Assembly: GCA_007644065.1 (NCBI GenBank)
Contig: VJWN01000013.1
Span: forward strand, 992,001-1,056,000
Length of the DNA stretch: 64,000 bases
Direction of reading: 5' to 3'
Origin: Margaritispora aquatica
Lineage: Eukaryota; Ascomycota; Leotiomycetes; Helotiales; Discinellaceae
Shown: one piece after another, positions 44,934 to 56,254 of the stretch
Layout of the letters: each line of letters starts with the position of its first letter
Position numbering within the stretch: the stretch's first letter is position 1
Notes under the pieces: generated by a model
Database searches by the model: none
Told to the model about the DNA's origin: nothing
The model's input: the letters and a program-made list of their open reading frames with translations, nothing else
Position numbers and translations under genes: made by a program

Positions 44934-46685
44934 TTTAGAGTATATGAGATGGATTTGAGGTAGATTTGAGGTGGAATTGAGGCGAAATGAGAACAGATGA
45001 TGGTTTCGGTAAACAGTTATACATCGAGGCAACAGCCAGTTATCTATAATTGAGGGTATCGAGCTGTGCCTCTTCTCGACACCAAATGCCCAGGAATATA
45101 AATCTATTTCTGTCGGGGTGCGAGTCAACCTAATTTCGTTTTACCAACGTTGGTATAATTATGGGGACTAAGTGCAAACCCCCCTGCATCAGCCGGTAGG
45201 TAATTGCGCCGTTTTCCAATAGTTTTCCAACCTCGGTCTGTATGTTAAAACGTAACGAGGCTTTCTTGCTCTGGATAATATTAGGGAAGTGCAAATACAA
45301 AAACTCAAGCCGGAGAGAATCGCCCTAAAGGTAGCGGTTAGGCGTTCTACGGGCGTACTGCAGATCATACACGGACAACTGTCTAAATTGTTGTTAGGCT
45401 GGATTTGCTGTGGCCAATCAGTCGCTCGTTGCTTGATAGAGTCGCATTAGCCCCCTGACCAATAATCTGCTGTGCCTTAGATTGTAGACCAGGTTTGGGA
45501 AAGTAAGGACATCCTTCACCGTGTTGTTTCTAATACTGATCCTCCAACTGTTACATAAAGGCAAAACCATCGATTGCATCAAGGTAACACTCCACTAATC
45601 AAAGGTACTCTAAAGTCTTAACCAAATGACGGTGAACGAGTCATTCAAAAAAAAAATCTAAGAGATTGGCAATAATATATTGCACGAAGGATATATAATA
45701 TTTATCGATTCGACCTAGTTTATCTGATATATTAAATAAATTTAATACCATTTCTAAGTCTAGTGAGAGTAAACTACCGTATTATCTGAGTCGCCAATTG
45801 CTTGGAGGTATACCAACATATAGTCTCTATATTAACTGTTCACGGTCAGATGTGAGAAGCCTTTAATTGGTGCCATCCCTTTTTGACTTTAGTACTACCG
45901 ATTATAATACTAGCTTTTGTAAGTTTCTGCCTATGGGACACTTCAATCTCCAAAAGATATAGAGAAGAGACGTCACGATAACATTTCCGAGCCGAGTAAT
46001 ATTTTGCGCAACACATTAGTACACTTTATCAGTAATCAAGTGTGGGGTACAGACATCTCAAAACGCATCTGATGTTATTACGGGGAGGTTAGTGTCAGGA
46101 TCACGACATAAGCATCTACGAAGCATACCGGTGTTGTCTCTCAAACAAAGCTCCAACCCTCAAAGACAAAAACGAGTGAAACTTTCCAGATCCTGCTGCG
46201 CCCGACTACTATTGCATTTATCAACCATCGTGACCATGGCGAAGCAAGACATGTTTGTAATGCGGGCGTAGTTTTAGAAAGTGAGATCATTTAGTCTCGA
46301 AAGGTGAAATGTTTCTGATTTGTGGCTTTCTATAGATCTTCCGCGGACTTTTTCCAAAAATTCCCCACCCATTGCAAAACCGTTTTACTCTTCCTTCTTA
46401 GTTGAGATCGTCTTCACTAATACTATCTATTTTCTTTTGGGTCATTTTCTGTATCGCTCCAGTATTCACAATCATGTTTGTCAAGTTAAAACTTGGTCTT
46501 TGATCTTCTCAGCTTCTTTTCGTTGCGTACCACCTAGGACAGAGGGGCTAGCGGCTGTAGTTGCATTACGTATTAGTTGGCTAGAAGTTTGTACATTTTG
46601 CTCTCCACCTTTGTGGTGAGGAGGAGTCTACTCGAGTAAATCATCATCTTATTAATTCATCACTTTAACACAACTTGAAAACTAA
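44934..46685. other. AT-rich intergenic stretch
   Basis: No supported gene over 1.7 kb. 45.6-45.8 kb is very AT-rich (aatatatt, atatataata) and could be a decayed repeat. No terminal repeats or transposase frame seen. Confidence 0.45.
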
Positions 46686-47045
46686 TCCCACAATATATAC
46701 AAAAAACTACTACCTCCATGTCACATATTCTTCGCTGAAAGAATTTCAGACTTTGAATCGTACGAAAGCAATTACTACCACTACATCACCGACGCCGTCT
46801 GACACAAGACTTCACAAGGGATTTATAAACTCCCTGAACTGTGCGGTGGGTGTCAACGAACTCTAGTCCCAAACCGGGGCTATAAGGATAGAGCGCAGGG
46901 TCGAGACCTGGCACAACTTGAGCAAGTGTGCAGAGAACAGTATCATCGGAAGCAAGATCAGGAATACTAAATGGAAATGGAAAGTCAGGAGAGAGGAAGA
47001 GGTGTGATGATTTTGAGCCTCTCAGTCGGAGAATGGAGAACCTAA
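46686..47045 (+). pseudogene. Cys-rich family member 3, broken
   Basis: A single frame without a start codon reads HNIYKKLLPPCHIFF, SNYYHYITDAV, then TGA (46800-46802), then KLPELCGGCQRTLVPN and a charged tail (DLAQLEQVCREQYHRKQDQE) ending in TAA at 46968. It continues after that stop to TAA 47043. It matches the 48950 copy at NTIYK, C..H, HPITDTV and LCYDC. The start is destroyed (TAA at 46683 just upstream), so this is a relic. Confidence 0.65.
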
Positions 47046-47924
47046 ATCGTAGAGACTGAACTTGAATCGTTTTAGGTAGGTAGACTTTAGTCTATACGAG
47101 AGAGATTGATTGTATAGGTTTGATATAGCTTCATGGGCTTTTATGGCTTCAGTGTGATGTTGAGTAGTTCTAAGTAATTGCTGAGGGGAAGGAAAGCATG
47201 GGAAGCGATGTGTCAACGAAGTTGTACTTGAATGTACGGTTGTTTTTAGTGTAACACAGGGTTATACAGTGGATCTTTAATGCTTAAACATGTGATATTA
47301 CTGATTGCTATAATCTGTGTGTATGGAATTGAGAGATTAAACATGAAGATTTCGACTTGCGGGTGCTTTAGATCTCCGTTTTTCGTAAAGCACGGATCAT
47401 CCTCCTAGCAATGAATGCATCTGTATAGATGCACTACCACGCAGGTCTGCCTGGTCATCACAAATAGGAATTTTAAATATGATAAGACTTAATCAGCCAT
47501 AAATTCAAGTTCATTGAACTATAAATTAATGAACAGGAAAGCTCCACACACTTTATGATTCACGGCGTCTTGCTGGTCCCTTGAGCTGTATTTACATGAT
47601 TGGTAATTATCAATGGCGCAGTGGTGACAATAATTGACTTTCCTCTTTCCTGAATCATGCTAGTATTTTGACTTTTATACAATGTACAATTCATTTAAAC
47701 ACCTCCTGAGTCAACTACTAATTAACCATCTTATCTATTTAAGCTTCTCATTTTCATTGCCAGTACAAACCCTCATCCACTTCCATCAAAAACACATGAG
47801 CAACTTTGCATCTCGACACTGCGCCAGCACGAATTTCCACAAACGCAAATCCATTTCTTCAGAGGCACGACCCTGCCGACTCCCCTAAAACCCCCTATCA
47901 TCACCACCAAACTCACGAATCACC
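47046..47924. other. Intergenic within the Cys-rich array
   Basis: AT-rich, no gene. From about 47760 the sequence becomes C/A-rich and is probably the leader of the copy at 47925. Confidence 0.5.
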
Positions 47925-48110
47925 ATGTGCATTGACTGGATTGCCTGGTCCTCGAGCTGTAACCACCGAGTACCTGAACGCGACTACCCCGAACGATGCA
48001 ACAGGATGCACCCCATCACCGACACCGCTAAGTGCATAGCGAAGTCGAAAGACTTTTGGGTCTCTGACCAATGCTCTAGCTGTGACAAAAATGCGGCTGA
48101 GAAAACCTAA
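47925..48110 (+). CDS. Cys-rich family member 4, intact, 61 residues
   Basis: ATG at 47925 in good context (caccATGtgc). Cysteines at 2, 12, 25, 37, 50 and 53 and His14 match member 5 almost one for one. Shared blocks are SSxCxHR, ERC, HPITDT and CxxC (HPITDTAKC; CSSC). The CxH...CxxC spacing suggests a small zinc-binding or disulfide fold; with no signal peptide, zinc in the cytosol or nucleus is the likelier choice. It lacks the charged tail of its relatives. I know of no named domain for it. Confidence 0.7.
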   Translation: MCIDWIAWSSSCNHRVPERDYPERCNRMHPITDTAKCIAKSKDFWVSDQCSSCDKNAAEKT

Positions 48111-48949
48111 GGTTGGTGGTTTTATAGCTAGCGCACCATCTAGGTAAGCGCGGAGGGAAGGGTGCGCAGACTGGGAACTTTGAAGCAACATTTTGACGCA
48201 AGGGAAGCAGAGGCGACAGCGTGATGTGTTTGGAATGTGAACTTTGGGAATCAGGAAGCGCTGCGCTGGTTGGTTTGCACGGTGCTGGTTTGCTGTGGAG
48301 AGCGAAATGGTAATGCTCTGCGTTCCGCAACGCTTTGAAACCACGAAAATTAGACATTGAATGCATTGGAATTCCCAAGACATTTTGCCCTGGTGGCAGA
48401 CTCTAACGATCTCTTTGATATTGAGGGTTTTCTTTCTCGCCATCCTCGCTTAATTTTCGGATACATTTTCCCTTAGATATTCATCCCTCTGTGCCCTTTA
48501 AAGAACAAGAAACGCGCAAGTAATACTAGAATGCGATAATAAGAAGCAAAGAACAAGATTAGAGGGTTTGATGTGATGCAGTACATCGATTCATGTCTGA
48601 CCTTAGTCGACATAGTCAGAGGATAGAGAAGAAGTATGTATAATACCAATCATTGCTAGGGATTCAGGAAATGTCAGTACAGTATTACTGATATTGTTCA
48701 ATCACAGCCGATCTATGAATCAAAGGTATCATTTGTCTACCTTAGCAATGTTCTAGACACTTCTCGTACCCAAGACAAATCCCCCCTTGCACTTAAGCTT
48801 CTAAGCTGTCATATCTAACTACACCACTCCAAATATCAATTCACTCAAGTCTTTGCTCGACGTCACTACCATTCAACAAAAATTGCCTCCAACTCCTGCC
48901 CACTCTCGCCCACATCACACCATCAAACACACTATACACCTGCTTCAAG
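48111..48949. other. Intergenic within the Cys-rich array
   Basis: No gene. The last 70 bases are a C/A-rich leader (ccacatcacaccatcaaac) like those of the other copies. Confidence 0.5.
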
Positions 48950-49186
48950 ATGTGCACCAACACAATCTACAAGTCCTCAATCTGCGGGCATAGACTCAAC
49001 AAAAGAGTCGACTTCGAACGCTGCGACGAGAAAAAATACCACCCTATCACCGATACTGTGCGATGCCCAATCCGAGACGTCCCTGCATTTGAGGATGTGC
49101 TGTGTTATGATTGCAACAAGGCCGAAAAAAATAGGAAGCAGGAGGAGAAGGCGAGGAGGGAGAAGGAGTGGGAAAGACAGAGATAA
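48950..49186 (+). CDS. Cys-rich family member 5, intact, 78 residues
   Basis: Starts MCTNTIYKSSICGHRLNKR. Cysteines at 2, 12, 25, 39, 52 and 55 and His14, with HPITDTVRCPI and LCYDC, define the family pattern. A lysine/arginine/glutamate helix (EKNRKQEEKARREKEWERQ) forms the tail. After the TAA at 49184 the same frame stays charged for 12 more codons (KREEKRKEKGEK), so the tail may have been shortened recently by one stop. Function unknown; no signal peptide. Confidence 0.7.
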   Translation: MCTNTIYKSSICGHRLNKRVDFERCDEKKYHPITDTVRCPIRDVPAFEDVLCYDCNKAEKNRKQEEKARREKEWERQR

Positions 49187-50295
49187 AAGAGGGAGGAGAA
49201 GAGGAAGGAGAAAGGGGAGAAGTAGGACGATGGCTGAGGGATGTGAGGATAGCTAGGGACGGTGAGCATTGCAACTTTCGCAAATGCTTGAGTATAAGGT
49301 TGTAGCTTGAGGCTTTGATATGAAGTATACAGATGGCCTAAGTGAAATTTAGACAGAGGCTAAGTTCACTAACTAGGGATAACCGACATTGAAGTCTCTA
49401 TAGCGCTGTTTTCGTGGGTCAGGGTTAAAAGGCACAATTTAATTCTGCATTGTGTCGTGTTCTTGTAATTCTGATTGCGGGGCTTTTGACAAGGCTTCGA
49501 ATTTCAAGAGATCGTTTCAAGCAGGTTTGCTAAGGTAAGCGCTTGGGAGACTTGCATTTATCTGCCATAGGGGAAAAAAAACCAAACAACCCAAAAATAA
49601 AAACACAGAAATAGCCAAATGGCCAAACAGCTGGACAACAACGACATCACGGCCAACTCCCATACGATGATTGGTCCCTTGGCCTCGAACAATTCAAGTA
49701 AAGCTATACAAATAAGATAAAGTCTTCATATCATAGTGATATACATACACCCAGCCGAAAAGCAAGTACTCACAGCTGATAGTGAACGAATTTACTGAGG
49801 CTGAAATCGAGGTCCTCGCTTATCATCCTCTCGCTTTTTCAACCCCTCAGCCTCCAACACCAACACGTTCGATTTTCTAAATTCAACTCAGATTTTCGGC
49901 TCTCTACGCGCATAGCTTCATTTGCAGATCACTCGCTTCTTCCAAGGATAAAGCTTACGAGTTGACACGAGTTCTTCTGATACGCGGAGCAAGTCCCGTT
50001 TAGTTCAATCAACTAAAAGTAAGATTGAAAAATCCCATCTTAATACGTCGTTAGCACATTCACTTACCTTGCTTGTCAGACGCAGACTATCAATAAAATC
50101 AGCTTCATCCAATCTGCAAAACTGAAGTCATACACACAAACATACCGTACAAACCAGCACAACAACAAGCAACCAACAAGCCCAATCCGCAAAGCGCAAC
50201 TCAACACCACAACTCCGAACCCACAAATCACGAACCTCTACACCATACCACCACCCCATCACATCTCCCAACACACTGACCAACCAAGAAGCAAA
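49187..50295. other. Intergenic within the Cys-rich array
   Basis: No gene. Includes a poly-A tract near 49575 and a C/A-rich leader before 50296. Confidence 0.5.
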
Positions 50296-50805
50296 ATGTG
50301 CGAAGCCCACTGGATCCACTACAAGTGCCGCTGCCGCAAGCTCGACGTCTTCAAATCGTGCGGCGCGCGCCGTGACCGCATCACGAGCTCCGTGCCCACA
50401 TGTCCCAAGCACAAGGAGCATGTGAATAAGGTCAACGGCGCATGTGCAGTCCACATGGAGGATTTCTTGCATAAGGAGCGCTTGAGACGGGAGTGGGAGG
50501 TCAAGATGGAACTTGCTAGGGAGATGGAGAGGGAGGAGGAGGAGGAGGAGAGAGAGAGGGAGATGGCTGAGGGTTTTGGTGAGGTTGGTGATGAGGTTGG
50601 TGATGGTGGTGAAGTAGTTGTTGATGCTGGTGCTGGTGGCGGCGATGCTATTGTTCGAGGCGGAGATGGTGCAGGTTCCATTTCTTACGAGCTTGCAGAC
50701 AAACCAAACACCGAGGCTGATGAGCTTGATGAAAACTGGGATGGGAAGAGCAAGAGCACTCGAGTCGGCAGCAAGATGAAGATGTTCCTGGACAAGCTGT
50801 TGTGA
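50296..50805 (+). CDS. Cys-rich family member 6, with long acidic tail, 169 residues
   Basis: Starts MCEAHWIHYKCRCRKLDVF. Cysteines at 2, 11, 13, 22, 36 and 50 plus His53 keep the family spacing, with CxC in place of CxH and CAVH in place of CxxC. The HPITDT block is absent, so this is the most diverged member. Residues about 65-95 form a charged coiled coil (EMEREEEEEEREREMAE). A Gly/Asp/Val-rich low-complexity stretch follows, and the end is basic (GSKMKMFLDKLL). The leader is C/A-rich as in other copies. Function unknown. Confidence 0.65.
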   Translation: MCEAHWIHYKCRCRKLDVFKSCGARRDRITSSVPTCPKHKEHVNKVNGACAVHMEDFLHKERLRREWEVKMELAREMEREEEEEEREREMAEGFGEVGDEVGDGGEVVVDAGAGGGDAIVRGGDGAGSISYELADKPNTEADELDENWDGKSKSTRVGSKMKMFLDKLL

Positions 50806-52045
50806 ATTCGTTTTTGCAATCCTGCAGAAACCAGCCATAACAGAGAAGAAGAGATGAAGTGTTGTACGATCAGGCTTGGTCAGGAGAGCGGTAATTAAGG
50901 ATACCCTTTCGGGTTCGTGGTGGTAATGTTTAATGAGCTGTGCATGCTGGATGCGTGGTAATTATCTTTGGACTTCACTTAGAAGCATAATGGCAGTCTG
51001 CGTATGCTTAGGTTCTTTTGCAGAGGTGTGGACGGGGAGTAGGATCTTGTACGATACACGATATAGGCTTAGCTAGGAACACAAACGATCTTTAACTGCA
51101 GGTATTGTCTGTTTCTCAGGTGGGGCACGGAACCCCACGATTGGAGAACTCTCGCGTATTTTCGAGTTCTTGAAATTGACAAACAGTAGTAATCTCACCT
51201 GGAGGCAGTAAATTGGAGATACGGAAAGCACATCAAATGCAGAAAGCGATCTCGACCAAAGCCAAAGCCAAGACACAACACCCAACAAGTGAATGCAAGG
51301 TTGAAGTGGCCAAGGCTAAAGAAGTCTTGCGAGAAGGAGCAAAACATCACCACCACCACCCAGTATTTTCGAAATCTACGAAATATTCTCCACTTCCGAA
51401 AAACATCGGGGAATAAATCAGCGAGGGCGATACCAGATTACTTCTAAAAGCCTTAAGAACAAAGGCTATTTCTTATTGTCAGCCTTCATACACAGAAATG
51501 TTCCTTCATCAACCTCAAGTATTAGTCTGCATCACGTGCCGACAGCTCGCTTGTTGAGTTGAGCCATCCAGCTGGGTAAGTACCGAGGTACCTTAGAGTC
51601 TGTTGATCGAAGGCACATATAGAGGTAGCTTGGTGGATAGGGGAGAGAAGAGAGAAGAGAAGGGCATAGCTACAGTCGATGCAGTGTACTCAACATCTCA
51701 CAGGAGTTTCGAGGATAGATACAGTTCCCACTCTCCACCGCTTCAGCCTCATTGCATTCGAGTCGTTCTGCCTATGATCAAGCATTGTACTTAACACTCT
51801 TCTCGGCACTTTCCTTTGAGCGGGGCATTCCCAGGGAGCAAACAGGGAGGGGAAGAGAGCTGGGGTGAATGCTGTGGTTTGCATTATCGGCGATTTTAGT
51901 CACCTGATGATGAATGGTGACTAGTAAGCTGCTGGCAACACTTCAAGTTCTGATTATGATGCCTTTGAATATCTACAAACTCATGAACACTTTGAACGTA
52001 TCCCATACCAGCATGGGCACTACTCAATACATGACCAATATTACA
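50806..52045. other. Intergenic
   Basis: No supported gene. A histidine-coding CAC run (catcaccaccaccaccc) lies at about 51344-51360, in a frame of doubtful reality. Confidence 0.45.
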
Positions 52046-53980
52046 TCACCGATACCGACTCACCCCACCGTGCCCCTCATCCCCAGTTTCACTCTCAAAG
52101 CTAAATCTCCTCGCCAACGGACTCCGCGCCATCGACATCGGCGAGCCAAACCCACTACTGAGGCTCAACATTGGACTGTTCTCGCCCTCCCGCATCCTCC
52201 CCTCTTCCGACCCGGAACTCGCCATCTCACTACCGACCGGCTCTCGCGCCGGCATCTCGTAGATCTGATTCCCGTTTCCGCCGCCCAACTCACTGCCCAC
52301 CGGCGTCTGAGAATCCATCTCGTGCCCTAAGATCGGCGTCCCTGCGATCTCGGCCTGCGCGAGACGTTTCTTCTCCGCTTCTTCGTAGGCGCTGAGTTCT
52401 GCTTGTATCGCGGATTCAGGGTCCAGTTCGGATTGCGTGGGGTGTGGTGGGTCTTTTGGCTCGTTGGTGGTGGGGAGTTCGGAGGCGGCTTTTCGGCGAC
52501 GGCGAGGTTTGAGATAGCAGAACCAGAAGAGCAGGAAGGCACCGATCAAAACTACAATGCCTCCGACTACACCTCCTACGATTGCGCCGATTGGTGGGGA
52601 GGAGGATTTAGTGGTGGGTGGGGTGGTAGTTAGGGTCGAGTTGGGTTGGTAGATTGCGTGGAGGTCTTGGGTGAATGTGGATGGCCAGACGCAAGGTGCG
52701 AGGGTGAATTGCGAACGGTCGTAGTCGGCTATTAGGTACCTGGGATTTTGATATTAGCTTTTGTGTTCTATGCTTGGTAATTCTACCATCACATGGGGTT
52801 ACGTACGATTCTTGGAGAAAAACTCTTCCGAGCGTGTATTGTGTGTCATTGGCTGCTCTCCTGATAGGGAAGTATGTGGTTGAATTAGTGCCATTGGGGA
52901 GAACGGGAAAAGAGGCAGTCAAGTCAAAAGCGGCGTATGGGAGGACTATGGCTAGTGTCTGGCCACCGGTATTGGCGAGTGTGAAAGTGATGTTTGGGTT
53001 CATGGTAAGGAGGGAAGTGTGCATAGTGCTATTGATGGTGTAGAGCTCACTGGTCGAGTTATACTGGAGCCCGAAGGCATTGGCAAAGTTCTCGCAGATG
53101 GCGGTGGGGAGGTATATATATGGAATGGTGGAGTCGATATACATTTGTATTGAGCTGGATGAAAGTGTTGTGGTGGAGGTTGATGTCGAGAGACCCGTCG
53201 GTATGTAGGTTATTGATCGAACATCGGCAATGAACCTGCGAGCGACGTCTTGGTACATGGAGAATGTAACATTTTGTGAGCTGAATCTGGAGGAATCATA
53301 GCCGCCTAATGTGAGACTTCCTTGGACTTTATTATACCCTGATCGCATTAGACATATCGCTAGCACATCTCAGATACACTTACTGTACGCCGCTCCAGCC
53401 GTGTATCCCCAAGATGTGCTTGGAATCACAGACTGATTGACCATAGACCACAAGAAACTCGGTTGAGGATCATTGAGAGTCGTGAAATTATTCGGTGCCG
53501 GGTCAAGACCAAATGTGCCCAGCCAGAAATCCGGAGTAGCTAAACCAGCGACGATTTGTTTCGTGAGCTGTGGACCTCCACTATTTGGATATCCCAAAGT
53601 GACTGTATCGTAACCATACTGCCCATTGCCCGAGTATCCCAAATTCAGTTCGAGGTCCAGTTCATACAGCGAGATGTCGGTCCATGACGTCGAATTCTCT
53701 ACACTGAATATGCCCCCTCGATTGAAGGCACAATTGCTCCCATATTCACTTGGACAACCCTGATTGACGACGACCCACGTCGCATCTCCCGCTGTACTGA
53801 CAATCACTCGAGATGTTTGCGCAGGTGTTCCAACCTGTACCGCAAACGTACTCCATTGCCCAGCGCCATCATTGTCCCTGTTGCTTCGAGTAAGTGACAG
53901 TTCAATCAAGAAAGAACTCGAAGAACAAACCAAGCTTGACTTGTGGATACAGAGACTGGTTTTGGTACTTTGGTGGTCAT
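52046..53980 (-). CDS. Aspartyl-protease-like membrane protein lacking catalytic motifs
   Basis: Exons 53980-53931, 53883-53384, 53338-52807 and 52739-52046 join in frame (591 residues); the first exon is the least certain and shows no signal peptide. The fold is that of pepsin-type proteases: YTVNG-like start QWSTFAVQVGTPAQTSRV, GLDPAPNNFTT, GSLTLGGYDSSRF and YTLGRVFLQESYLIADYD. However, the first active-site DTGS is replaced by STAG (residues about 46-49), and the second reads IDSTIPYIYLP, with Asp but no TGS. Proteolysis is therefore unlikely. A membrane helix (IVGGVVGGIVVLIGAFLLFW) and a 150-residue cytosolic tail follow, suggesting a surface binding or sensing protein. Confidence 0.75.
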
Positions 53981-56254
53981 GGTACTGAATCCCTCAAGAC
54001 GGCATGACAACGCCTCGGTAGAAAAGACAACACAGAAAAAAGGTGAAAAGAAACAGGAACGATGGAGACAAACCCGGGTGCATATGCGGCTTGAGAGGAA
54101 CTAAACTTCTACCAGTAAAGTAGAGTAACCTGCAGCTTACAAGGCAGCATGTGCATTGTGTGGCACAGACACCGGCAAAGCTACCTATTCCTGAAGGTCA
54201 CACTTCACAGCCGCGATTTGAGCAACCAGAGAGAGATGAAGCTCGAAAATGCATGTGCAAGGCTTCTGGGACTGGAGCTCGATCGGTTTTTTCGAAGCTC
54301 GCACTCTCGCACTCGAATTCTCCTAGCTTTGTTTGGTTTGTAGATCTACTCGGTAGAATATCTCTGGCGCCCACTCCTGTATGCATGAGACTAATAACTG
54401 CGCTATATCTCGAATGTGGCGGCCTATCACAAGTATATCTTCCGAGCGACATACCAGTTGATATAACGAGTGACGCTCATGCTGACTGTGTTGTGCGGGC
54501 CCTTCATATGTGTGTTGGTGGACTCAATCACCCGAATCCAATGAAGTGAGGTGGAGTGAAGTGTTGTGTTGTGTCTGCCCTACCCTACCTACATACTGAC
54601 TGTATGTCGTTGATGGAAACGACATTCCCTGCGGCTGAGAGAAAGAAGGAAAGAAAACTTCCAGTGAGTGGTGGTGGTGCAGTGCAGTCAGTGTTCCTCG
54701 GTCCAGGTACAGGGACTCTACGATAGGCGGTAAGCACTAAGCCACAGAAGGATGTTAGTGGCCCTTGTCCCCAAGATCAAGATCCACCAAAGTAAGCTTC
54801 ACTCCATCCGTACAGTACGGTTAGATAAGCTCTCTTTGGAAGTTCCTTGAAGTTCTTCCTCAGGGATTCAAATCCTTCGATCGCCCTTCCCGATGTCCAC
54901 TTCACACAGTAACACTCACTCACTAACCGAACAAACCCAAAACTTCAACACCACGCCAACAACAAACTTCGCCTCCAAAACACCAGGAAATGTTTTTCGT
55001 TTGAGAAGCCTCTGGAGTATGTTCATTGGAGACTTGAAATATTCAGGCGGTGGGGCTTGAAAATGAGTGTAGATGTGAAAACACCCGGTTGCTAACACTT
55101 GGTGCTTAATGCATGCAATATATTTGCTTGTCCCCACCAACTCGCATCAGCGATAGGCCGGGAAGAAACTGACAACAGAATCTTCAAGACTTATACCAGG
55201 TACAGTACAGCCTCTCCCTGGATTGGTTGACCGTACGATGTGGTATAGTAGTGGTACCACTATTCTGCATCTCACCCCAAATGTTCAGGACGCCAGCTTC
55301 AGCTCCACCAAGTATAGTCTATCGCCCGAAGGTCGACATTGTGGCAAATTATCAAATTATCCAGCCTGGCTCAGTTGTCCACTTCAGCGCGAGAGTGGAG
55401 GGACGGACGCTAGGCCTTGCAGTGTGATGTTGACAATTAGCACAGAATGTCAAACTCTTCTCCACCAATGAAGACAGACCAAGATGGGCTTCAGATCATT
55501 TCACTTCGCACTCAAGAAATGTGAATAGCGAAACTCATCGCCTTCGACTTCTAAGCGCGCAGAGATCCGAGGTGGCTGTCAAATGCCACTATTTTTGGTA
55601 AAGGCCGCAGAAACATTTGAGATGTGCTTGTGTAAGTCTATGCCTCATAGGGCTTAGACTTGCCACCCCGCTTCGAATAAACAAACTCTCGTCCTTACTA
55701 CTAGTATTACGGAGTTACCGTAACATCAAGCTCATCGCTTGGTATTCATTATCCACTTCTAGGCTCTACCGAAGATTCGCTGGCGGTGATCCATGGCTCG
55801 ACTTGCTTGGGGGAGAAAGCCCCAAGATGATCTCAAATGTTGGTCAGAATGTAAGCAGAGCTGGTGTTTTTTAACATGGGTAAGATGCCAATCAGAAGCA
55901 TCACTGCACATCTTTGGTCAGATGCAGTGGAATGTCCGTCGTCATTCAGCCCCCAGGCTCGGCCTTTTTCACTTCTTTTCGTTGCTCGAGGCTGTACAAT
56001 AACTTATCCGTACCTTAGATGGTGACACCAAACGGCATGGCGTCGACCACCCGCACATCCCAGGTTGCATGTACCTCGTGGCTTGGGATCTATTCTAAAG
56101 GGTCTCTCGTACTAGGTAAGGCTAGAGGCTGAAAACAAAACCAGGACGCTCCCCAACCCTCAGAATTCACTAGATTATCTGTCTCAGGTCAGTGAGTGAG
56201 TGAGTGAGTATCTTCATATTGCAAAAGCATATTCATTCGTTTCAACATACCAAA
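53981..56254. other. Intergenic, no gene seen
   Basis: More than 2 kb between the divergent protease-like and cell-wall genes. Scattered frames up to 132 codons (54151) show no domain. A (GTGA)n microsatellite lies at about 56186-56206. Confidence 0.45.

Noticed and set aside
45600..45800. AT-rich stretch considered as a transposon remnant or centromere-like patch
   Set aside because: Too short, without terminal repeats or protein traces, and I cannot compute RIP indices by eye.
51940..52100. A plus-strand frame with YYITDTDSP resembling the HPITDT block
   Set aside because: No start ATG-Cys, no CxH and no CxxC nearby, and it overlaps the 3' end of the protease-like gene on the other strand. 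Probably chance.
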